Shown here piece by piece: positions 6,582 to 12,164 of a stretch of 12,164 bases of DNA. The notes beneath the pieces are model-generated. The model worked only from the letters and a program-made list of their open reading frames with translations. It searched no databases and had not been told where the DNA came from. The first letter of the stretch is position 1. Every line of letters starts with the position of its first letter. A program made the position numbers and the translations under genes. The DNA comes from Desulfofustis sp. Its GTDB lineage: Bacteria; Desulfobacterota; Desulfobulbia; Desulfobulbales; Desulfocapsaceae. The stretch is from NCBI GenBank assembly GCA_029287755.1, contig JARFQM010000443.1:1-12164 (forward strand). The letters are read 5' to 3'.

Positions 6582-8051
6582 TCAGCCCTCCGCCAGCTGC
6601 TTTTCAGCCCAGGCCAGTGCTTCTTCCCTGGTGCTGACCACCCCCTCCAGCGCGGCAGTCTCCACCGCTTCGAGCAGCCTGCCAATTTCCGGGCCGGGCG
6701 GCAGGTTAAATTTAGCAATCAGGTCATGCCCGGTCAACAACTTAGGGCCAGCCTGGGCGGGCACCAGGGTCTCCTGGTAAAAGCGCACCACCTCGAGAAA
6801 CAGCTGCTCGAGCTGCTCTTCGATGCCCGCCGGTTTCTCCGGCCCCTGCCCGGCCAGGCTGTCGGCCATGGCCAGCAGGAACAGGGGATAGAGATTGGCC
6901 CCCGCCCGTTTACAGATCTTATGCAGGGCGCGGGTACTCACTTCCTCCTGGTTCTGCATCACATTGTTGAGATGAAACGGATGCATGTGCATCGAGATCA
7001 GAGAAACGACTTTCTTGGTCTTGCGCCTGCTCCATTTCCAGCGCTCAGCGATCTGCTGAGCGAGGGTTGCGCCCTGTTCGTCATGGTTATGAAAGGTGAC
7101 GCGCCGCGTCTTGTCAACATTCACTTTCCTGGCTGCCGGTTTGCCGATGTCGTGCAACAGGGCCGCCCATTTCAAGGCCGACAGAGCCTCGACGTCATCG
7201 GCCACTTCATCCACCAGGTTATAGCTGCGAGGAAAGTAAATGACCGGCTGATCGATAATTCGCTCGACGAATTCCAGCGTGACCAGATTATGCTCCATCA
7301 CGTCGAGGTGGTGAAACGGCGGCTGGTCCACGCCTGCGCCTTCGTAGAGCTCGGGCATCAGCAGACCGAGGAGCTCCGTTTCCTGCATGGCCTTGAAACT
7401 CATGGCGGCGCGGCTGGTGGCCATGATCAGCTCCAGCTCGAAACTGATGCGCTCGGCAGCCACGGTCTCGATCAGGGCCGATTTGGCGCTGATCTGCTCG
7501 CCTGTCTGATCTTCGATCATGAAATCAAGCTGGGCGCCAAACCGATAGGCCCGCAGCAGTCGCAGGGGATCGTCCTCGAAGCAGCCCGGGCAGGCCCGGA
7601 CTACCCGAAGCATGAGGTCGTTGAAGCCGCCGAGCGGGTCGACGATCTCCACCTCCCTGTCCGGCTGCACTAGATCATCAAGCTGCACTGCCATGCTGTT
7701 GATGGTAAAATCACGTTTGACCAGATCTTCCTCGATGGTGCGGGCGCCTTTACGGAAGCCGGCAACATCCAGTGACAAACCCTCGAGCACCAGTCGAGCC
7801 GTGTCGTTCTCCTCGTCGAGGATCACCACCGAACCTTTGCCCAGCCGGCGGCGCATCTCACGCATGAACTCAATCGCCCCCTCAGTCACCGCAAAGTCGA
7901 GATCCACTGAAACGACGTTGATCAACAGATCGCGCAGGGCCCCCCCGACCAGATAGATATCGTGCCCCCGCGATCGGGCACAGTCGTTGAGGGTCTTGAG
8001 AACAGATTCAGGATAGTGCGAAATAAATGCATCCAAGGCTGATTTCTGCAC
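6582..8051 (-). CDS. CCA/poly(A)-polymerase-type RNA nucleotidyltransferase with HD domain
   Basis: This is a class II nucleotidyltransferase of the CCA-adding enzyme/bacterial poly(A) polymerase superfamily, which adds nucleotides to RNA 3' ends. The head domain has GGALRD at 36-41, the metal-binding pair D50-x-D52 in SVDLDFAV, RDFTINSMA at 113-121, a VDPLGGFNDL motif, then EDDPLRLLRAYRFGA and AERISFELE, which belong to the neck. An HD phosphohydrolase-like domain follows (HHLDVMEHN, LLHDIGKP with H300-D301, HNHDEQGA). At 489 residues it is longer than the E. coli CCA enzyme (412). Whether it adds CCA, only A, only CC, or poly(A) cannot be decided here, so no symbol is given. The start GTG 8051 has AAGGA five bases upstream, and a 14-codon ORF lies just before it. 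Confidence 0.9.
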   Translation of the reverse strand: MQKSALDAFISHYPESVLKTLNDCARSRGHDIYLVGGALRDLLINVVSVDLDFAVTEGAIEFMREMRRRLGKGSVVILDEENDTARLVLEGLSLDVAGFRKGARTIEEDLVKRDFTINSMAVQLDDLVQPDREVEIVDPLGGFNDLMLRVVRACPGCFEDDPLRLLRAYRFGAQLDFMIEDQTGEQISAKSALIETVAAERISFELELIMATSRAAMSFKAMQETELLGLLMPELYEGAGVDQPPFHHLDVMEHNLVTLEFVERIIDQPVIYFPRSYNLVDEVADDVEALSALKWAALLHDIGKPAARKVNVDKTRRVTFHNHDEQGATLAQQIAERWKWSRRKTKKVVSLISMHMHPFHLNNVMQNQEEVSTRALHKICKRAGANLYPLFLLAMADSLAGQGPEKPAGIEEQLEQLFLEVVRFYQETLVPAQAGPKLLTGHDLIAKFNLPPGPEIGRLLEAVETAALEGVVSTREEALAWAEKQLAEG

Positions 8052-8063
8052 GGCTGTCCTTTT

Positions 8064-8108
8064 TTATCCCTGAGGTTTCTTGACGCTGGCACGCTTCAGT
8101 GTATACAT
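8064..8108 (-). CDS. Possible 14-residue leader peptide ORF
   Basis: On the minus strand AAGGAG (8124-8119) is followed after ten bases by ATG at 8108 and an ORF of 14 codons, MYTLKRASVKKPQG, ending in TAA at 8064, 12 bases before the nucleotidyltransferase GTG in another frame. The peptide is basic (four Lys or Arg). The Shine-Dalgarno is better than that of several genes nearby, but so short an ORF can easily be chance. No homologue is recognised. Confidence 0.2.
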   Translation of the reverse strand: MYTLKRASVKKPQG

Positions 8109-8258
8109 TCGAAAATAACTCCTTAACTGCTGTTCCCGGACTGGTCGTCTCTTTTGGTACCCTGTAAATTCAGGTCAAGATCAAGACACGCGCGCTGGTA
8201 TCTCGAGCAGCGAAGAAATTCAACGATACAAGTTAGCCTTACTTTAATTGGGGATATC

Positions 8259-8417
8259 ATGGAAGGCAACCGGCTTTATGAAGTGCTGCGGAAGATCGTT
8301 CTCACCGGAGTCTTCTCAGAGGTTCTGCCGGTATTTGACCTGCGTCCATTGCAGAGCCCCACCGGGTGCGACATGCAGCACCTCGCAGGACCGGCGCCGG
8401 AAGCGTCGCCAGCATGA
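8259..8417 (+). CDS. Possible 52-residue small protein coupled to dus
   Basis: An ATG at 8259, with GGGGA four bases upstream, opens a 52-codon ORF (MEGNRLYEVLRKIVLTGVFS near the start, ending GPAPEASPA). Its TGA at 8415-8417 overlaps the preferred dus ATG (8414) as ATGA, the same coupling used by ruvA/ruvB and recN/PP-loop in this window. It fills the second half of the gap between the divergent nucleotidyltransferase and dus genes. The first half of the protein has a mildly hydrophobic stretch (IVLTGVFSEVLPVF); the second half looks low in order. I do not recognise it. It may be a translated leader, a real small protein, or chance. The frame can be read further upstream to 8154, but that part has no convincing start signal. 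Confidence 0.3.
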   Translation: MEGNRLYEVLRKIVLTGVFSEVLPVFDLRPLQSPTGCDMQHLAGPAPEASPA

Positions 8418-9364
8418 ACAGCAGCCATCCTGCCTGCCTCTATATGGCGCCGCTCAAGGGTATCACCGACAGTCTTTTCAGACAGGTGTACCAGCGCCAT
8501 TTCCCTGGGCTCGACCGGGCTGTGGCTCCCTTTGTCAATCCCCAGAAAAGTTCTCGCTACCCGGAAAAACTGATAGCCGACCTGCTCCCCGAAAAAAATA
8601 TAGACCTGGAGCTGGTGCCGCAGGTGCTGAATACCGACGCGGAGGGCTTCATCGCCCTCGGCAACCGGCTCCACGAGCTGGGCTACACTGAGATCAACTG
8701 GAACCTGGGCTGCCCGGTGAAGATGGTGGCCGGGAAGAAAAGGGGCTCCGGTCTTCTTCCCCACCCCGAGTTGATCATCGACCTGCTCGAGCAGGTGCTG
8801 CCGAGGCTGCGGCCCGCCCTGTCCATAAAAATGCGGCTGGGCTACCACAGTCATGAGGAAGCGCTCGCCCTGCTTCCCCGGCTTGAACCTTTGCCGCTGA
8901 CCGAAATCATCCTCCATGCCCGTTTGGGAGTCCAGCTCTACCGGGGGCCGGTGCACCTGGATCATTTCGATCTCTGCCGAGCGCAGACCTCCCACAGGCT
9001 GGTCTACAACGGTGATCTCGTCAGTCTGGAGGATTTCACCGGTGTGGCAACAAAATTTGCCGCCATCGACCGCTGGATGATCGGCAGGGGGCTGCTGATC
9101 AATCCGTTCCTGCCGGCCGAAATTAAAGGCATCCAGTTGGGCGCTGAGGAACGCAGGAAGAAATTGCAGCTTTTTCACCACGACCTCTACCAGGCCCTGA
9201 AAGAGCGGCTCAGCGGTCCCGGTCATCTGCTGGGCCGCATGAAGCAGGTGTGGATCTATTTTATCGGCGCCTTTCCCGGAAAACAAAAGCTGCTGAAAAA
9301 AATTACCCGGGCCTCATCGGAACAGCACTATCTGAACGCTGTTGCCAGTGTAGTGGAGTTTTGA
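8414..9364 (+). CDS. dus: tRNA-dihydrouridine synthase (DusC/DusA-type)
   Basis: This is an FMN-dependent enzyme that reduces uridine to dihydrouridine in the tRNA D-loop region. The 316 residues form a TIM barrel with LYMAPLKGITDSLFR near the N-terminus, the catalytic cysteine C100 in NLGCPVKMV, the FMN-contact segment IKMRLGYHS, the H-x-R-x-x-x-Q-x-Y pattern in HARLGVQLYRG (usually HGRTxxQxYxG), VYNGDLVS, and the phosphate-binding MIGRGLLINPFL. A helical C-terminal domain follows. A GTG at 8366 would add 16 residues; ATG 8414 is chosen because it places the barrel start where the family has it and overlaps the upstream small ORF as ATGA. The target uridine cannot be assigned. It probably forms a short plus-strand operon with the next gene. 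Confidence 0.93.
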   Translation: MNSSHPACLYMAPLKGITDSLFRQVYQRHFPGLDRAVAPFVNPQKSSRYPEKLIADLLPEKNIDLELVPQVLNTDAEGFIALGNRLHELGYTEINWNLGCPVKMVAGKKRGSGLLPHPELIIDLLEQVLPRLRPALSIKMRLGYHSHEEALALLPRLEPLPLTEIILHARLGVQLYRGPVHLDHFDLCRAQTSHRLVYNGDLVSLEDFTGVATKFAAIDRWMIGRGLLINPFLPAEIKGIQLGAEERRKKLQLFHHDLYQALKERLSGPGHLLGRMKQVWIYFIGAFPGKQKLLKKITRASSEQHYLNAVASVVEF

Positions 9365-9395
9365 TTCATGGATAACACGGAACCGAGGGGTGGAT

Positions 9396-10589
9396 ATGTT
9401 TGATACAGTGATTGACAGGATAGGGAGCGGCTCCGCCAAATGGGACGGGGCACCCGTTATTTTCGGCGAGGCCGATATTCTGCCCATGTGGGTCGCCGAT
9501 ATGGATTTTCCGGTGGCCGAGCCGATCACCGAGGCGATTATGAAGCGAGCGGCGCATCCTGTCTACGGCTATGAGACGGAGAGCGATTCGGTAAAAAAAG
9601 CGGTGGTCGACCGGCTCTGGAAGAAGTATAAATGGCGGGTCGAAAAGCAGTGGCTGGTCTTTTCCGCCGGCGTCGTCCACGCCCTGCATATGATCATCAT
9701 GGCCTTCACCAAACCGGGAGACGGCGTGATTTTACAGCCCCCGGTCTACTACCCCTTTTTCTCGGCGATCACCCACAACGGCTGCCGGGTGATCGAGAAT
9801 CAGCTCATCCTCCAGGACGGGTCCTATCGTATGGATTTCGAGGGGCTCGAACGCGGGTTCCGGCCCGATTACTCAGGACTCAGACCGGAACCGAGCCGGG
9901 CCCGGATGGTGCTGCTCTGCAGTCCCCACAATCCGGTCGGCAGAGTCTGGAGAAAAGAAGAGCTGACAGAAGCGGCGCGCATCGTGGTCGACAACAACGG
10001 TATCATCATCTCGGACGAAATCCATGCGGAGCTCTTGCTGGGCGGGCACCGCCACATCCCGACGGCAATCCTCGGAGATGAGGTGGCACTCCAGACCATT
10101 ACCTGCTTCGCCCCGAGCAAGACCTTCAACCTGGCCGGGCTCAAAGCCTCGGTGCTGATCATACCCAATCCCAAACTGAGAAGCATCTTTCGGGAGCGAA
10201 CCGCCGGATTTCTCTGCACTCCGTGCCCGTTTGGCATGGCGGCGATGGAAGCAGCCTTCACCCATGGTGATCCCTGGCTCAGGGAACTGCTCGAGTATCT
10301 GGAGGGCAACCTGCGTTTTCTGAGAAAGTTCATCAGCGGTCGCCTGCCCGCAATTCGCGTCATGCCGATTGAAGGGACCTATCTGGTCTGGCTCGACTGC
10401 CGCGGCCTGGGTATGGACGACCGGAGACTGCGAACCTTCATGAGAAAGAAGGCCAAGGTCGGGCTGGACGATGGGTTTATTTTCGGCTCGGGCGGCTCGG
10501 GCTTTCAGAGAATCAATATCGCCTGCCCGCGAAGCCGCCTGGAGGAAGGACTGCAAAGAATCGAAAAAGCCCTGGCCGAGAGTGATTGA
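9396..10589 (+). CDS. patB: MalY/PatB-type PLP-dependent C-S lyase (cystathionine beta-lyase)
   Basis: This is a fold-type I pyridoxal-phosphate enzyme of the MalY/PatB family, whose members cleave cystathionine or cysteine C-S bonds to release homocysteine or sulfide, pyruvate and ammonia. The 397 residues show the family start ILPMWVADMDFPV, the YGYE motif, SAGVVHALHM, the SPHNPVGRVW loop, SDEIHAELL with the PLP-contacting Asp, K242 in APSKTFNLAGL as the Schiff-base lysine, and the C-terminal NIACPRSRLEEGL with the carboxylate-binding Arg. The longest ORF starts at GTG 9390. ATG 9396 is preferred because AGGGG lies five bases before it. It is 31 bases after dus. The exact substrate is an inference; a general aromatic aminotransferase role is less likely given the motifs. 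Confidence 0.93.
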   Translation: MFDTVIDRIGSGSAKWDGAPVIFGEADILPMWVADMDFPVAEPITEAIMKRAAHPVYGYETESDSVKKAVVDRLWKKYKWRVEKQWLVFSAGVVHALHMIIMAFTKPGDGVILQPPVYYPFFSAITHNGCRVIENQLILQDGSYRMDFEGLERGFRPDYSGLRPEPSRARMVLLCSPHNPVGRVWRKEELTEAARIVVDNNGIIISDEIHAELLLGGHRHIPTAILGDEVALQTITCFAPSKTFNLAGLKASVLIIPNPKLRSIFRERTAGFLCTPCPFGMAAMEAAFTHGDPWLRELLEYLEGNLRFLRKFISGRLPAIRVMPIEGTYLVWLDCRGLGMDDRRLRTFMRKKAKVGLDDGFIFGSGGSGFQRINIACPRSRLEEGLQRIEKALAESD

Positions 10590-10602
10590 CCGTGAAGCAC
10601 GG
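10590..10602. terminator. Small hairpin between convergent genes
   Basis: CCGTG, a three-base loop AAG, then CACGG form a perfect five-pair stem that begins right after the MalY/PatB stop and ends 12 bases before the stop of the opposing PP-loop gene. There is no T-run on either side, so it is a weak candidate for a bidirectional terminator. The whole gap between the two genes is only 25 bases. Confidence 0.2.
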
Positions 10603-10614
10603 CAACACCGCTGG

Positions 10615-11661
10615 TCAGATGATCCACCCCTTGAAGGCGCCATCAGCGAGCGGCTCATGATAGGACTCGATGCGGCTGTCATCGTCGATAATGACAACCG
10701 TGCCGCCCCTTGATCGCCCCCCGGATTTCTTGGCGTAGCGGGTTACCAGGCCGGCCGCCGCTCCGAGGTCGGCAGCTCTGCCTTGCTGACTGTCATAGAG
10801 TTGGGCCGCCCTTCTGAGCAACGCCACCGGTCCCGGGCGCTCCTCGATGAAGAGCTTGATGTCACCAGCTTCCATGAGTTCCTCGAGCCGGTTGTTTTCT
10901 TTTTCGTCCCGGCCCAGTACCAGCCAGCCCCTATTGGGCAGCAGGAACTGTCTGCCGATCAGCATCAGCAGTATATCGGCCAGGTTCATGTTCTGCGGGG
11001 TAACAACAAAATCATTACGATAGACCCGGGCGATCCTGGTGCTTAGAATCGGGTCGGCCAGAATACAGCCGCCGGCCGGGGAGGGAAAATCGTTGATACC
11101 GAAGGTTTTGGCCAGGGCGATCTGACGGGAGCGCCCTCGGCCGCTGAAATCAAGCAGTCGTTCGCGGTCTACCCAGCCGCGCAATTCCGCTTCGGTGGGG
11201 TTCATCAATTTGGCGCTGAGCGGCCTGAGCAGCAGGCTGCGGGTAGCGGAGTCGCGCTCGATGACATTGAGGGTGTCGCGCCTCTGGGACATGGGGCGCT
11301 GGCCCAGCACCTCGCCGGTTATAAGAAAAGATGCTCCCACTTCATCGAGCATCGCCCGGGCCCGTTCGAGCATGAAAATTTTGCAATCGATGCAGGGATT
11401 GAAATATTTGCCGAAGCCATGGGCGGGGCTGCGCAGCATCTGCAGGTACTCTTCGCTTATGTCATAGACGGTCGCCTCGATCCCGTATTTCTCCCTTATC
11501 GATCTGCGGTAGCCTTCAGAGTCTCGCAGGATGTCATAACCAAAAAAGGGGCTGACGAATTTTACCGCCAGCACTTCAATGTCCTGTTCCATCACCAGCC
11601 TGGTGGCACAGATCGAATCGAGGCCGCCGGAAAAAAGACTGATCGCCTTCACCCGGCTCAT
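10615..11661 (-). CDS. PP-loop ATPase of the tRNA-thiolation (MnmA/ThiI-like) type
   Basis: The 348-residue protein begins with an ATP-pyrophosphatase PP-loop, SLFSGGLDS at 8-16, as in enzymes that adenylate tRNA uridines before sulfur transfer. Cysteines C90 and C93 (NPCIDCK) and C199 (SPAGGCIL) form a CxxC plus single-Cys pattern, which in related thiolation enzymes can be catalytic or hold an iron-sulfur cluster. The C-terminal part, from about residue 225 (GRQFLLPNRGWLVLGRDEKEN), resembles the RNA-binding NFACT-R-like domain found in this group. THUMP and rhodanese domains of true ThiI are absent, and it is not a standard MnmA, so no symbol is given. The ATG at 11661 overlaps the recN stop as ATGA, with AGGG seven bases upstream, so the two are translationally coupled. 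Confidence 0.8.
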   Translation of the reverse strand: MSRVKAISLFSGGLDSICATRLVMEQDIEVLAVKFVSPFFGYDILRDSEGYRRSIREKYGIEATVYDISEEYLQMLRSPAHGFGKYFNPCIDCKIFMLERARAMLDEVGASFLITGEVLGQRPMSQRRDTLNVIERDSATRSLLLRPLSAKLMNPTEAELRGWVDRERLLDFSGRGRSRQIALAKTFGINDFPSPAGGCILADPILSTRIARVYRNDFVVTPQNMNLADILLMLIGRQFLLPNRGWLVLGRDEKENNRLEELMEAGDIKLFIEERPGPVALLRRAAQLYDSQQGRAADLGAAAGLVTRYAKKSGGRSRGGTVVIIDDDSRIESYHEPLADGAFKGWII

Positions 11662-12164
11662 GCGGCGACCCTGCCTTTATCGAGCAGCTCACGGGCCCAG
11701 GCTGCCGTCTGCCGGGTGGCCGACTCCCCGGCCAGCATGCGGGCCAGTTCCTCCACCCGCTCAGCCTCCTGAAGCCGGCTGACGCTGGTAATGGTCCGTC
11801 CGTCCTTTTGCTTCTTTTCCACCCTGAAATGGGAACTGCCCCGGGCAGCGATCTGCGGCAGGTGGGTAATACAGATGACCTGGTGATGGTTTGCCAGCTC
11901 CTGTATCTTGCGGGCCACCGATTCTGCCGCCTCGCCACCGACCCCGGCATCGACCTCGTCGAAAATTACGGTCTCCACCATATCCTTGCGGGCCAGGAGA
12001 CATTTGAAGGCCAGCATCAGCCGCGACAGTTCTCCGCCCGAGGCGACCTGGGCCAGCGGCCGCGGCGGCTCGCCGGGATTGGGAGCGAAGAAAAACTCGA
12101 GCCGATCGAACCCCGTGGCCCGCAGCTGCTCGCTGGTTCTCTCCACCGCTTGAAACCGTACCTC
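11658..12164 (-). CDS. recN: DNA repair ATPase RecN, C-terminal part
   Basis: RecN is an SMC-like ATPase that holds and organises broken DNA during double-strand break repair. Only the last 168 residues are visible; the frame is open to the right edge, so the Walker A and coiled-coil parts lie beyond it. The visible part has the ABC signature SGGELSRLMLAFK, the Walker B and D-loop VIFDEVDAGVGG, the switch-histidine motif CITHLPQIAA, and a conserved C-terminal tail with RVEELARMLAGESAT. The GTG at 12146 in the same frame is an internal codon, because the reading frame continues upstream without a stop. The stop TGA overlaps the next gene's ATG. Confidence 0.96.
   Translation of the reverse strand, partial: EVRFQAVERTSEQLRATGFDRLEFFFAPNPGEPPRPLAQVASGGELSRLMLAFKCLLARKDMVETVIFDEVDAGVGGEAAESVARKIQELANHHQVICITHLPQIAARGSSHFRVEKKQKDGRTITSVSRLQEAERVEELARMLAGESATRQTAAWARELLDKGRVAA

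Noticed and set aside
6726..7673. 315-codon plus-strand ORF opposite the nucleotidyltransferase
   Set aside because: It is rich in His, Gln and Gly in the pattern typical of an antisense frame and has no motif. The sense gene is clear.
8276..9286. 336-codon minus-strand ORF opposite dus
   Set aside because: It is antisense to a well-supported dihydrouridine synthase, has no recognisable domain, and is the kind of long open frame expected opposite a GC-biased gene.
9873..10697. 274-codon minus-strand ORF opposite the MalY/PatB gene
   Set aside because: The plus-strand protein carries all family motifs. The antisense product is low-complexity and also runs into the next gene's coding strand in another frame.
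1..12164. A new defence, mobile or CRISPR-like system
   Set aside because: No transposase, integrase, toxin-antitoxin pair, phage gene, direct-repeat array or tRNA-flanked island was seen. The full-length genes belong to known housekeeping families.

Overview
This is a gene-dense, moderately GC-rich bacterial chromosome segment made almost entirely of housekeeping genes for cell division, recombination and RNA processing. All ten genes outside the middle block read on the minus strand. The order (RNA nucleotidyltransferase, rlmE, yebC, ruvC, ruvA, ruvB, then mraZ, rsmH, ftsL, ftsI) and the protein sequences suggest a sulfate-reducing-type deltaproteobacterium (Desulfobacterota). That placement is an inference from gene order and family features, not a database result.

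Layout from the left edge: positions 1-2483 (minus) carry the start of a division and cell wall (dcw) cluster: mraZ, rsmH, ftsL and the N-terminal part of a class B penicillin-binding protein cut by the window edge. Upstream of mraZ is a 400-base non-coding gap. It holds a candidate mraZ promoter, a pair of MraZ-box-like repeats, a second inverted copy of that pair, and a 10-base inverted repeat whose far arm lies in the 3' end of ruvB. Positions 2923-5857 (minus) are a tight yebC-ruvC-ruvA-ruvB operon encoding Holliday-junction processing. Next upstream are rlmE (23S rRNA methyltransferase) and a 489-residue CCA/poly(A)-polymerase-type nucleotidyltransferase with an HD domain.

Positions 8259-10589 are the only plus-strand block. 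It holds a possible 52-residue small ORF overlapping a tRNA-dihydrouridine synthase gene by ATGA, then a MalY/PatB-type C-S lyase. Converging on it from the right edge are recN (C-terminal part only) and a PP-loop ATPase gene of the tRNA-thiolation type, coupled by an ATGA overlap.

Four start codons were chosen downstream of the longest ORF because of Shine-Dalgarno placement, stop/start overlaps or family N-termini: ruvB at 3984, mraZ at 2483, dus at 8414 and the MalY/PatB gene at 9396. For rsmH, ATG 2013 is preferred over TTG 2016.

I did not find a clearly new multi-gene system. The observations most worth checking are the two inverted MraZ-box-like pairs, the small ORF coupled to dus, a 14-codon leader ORF before the nucleotidyltransferase, and the recN-coupled PP-loop protein with a three-cysteine pattern.
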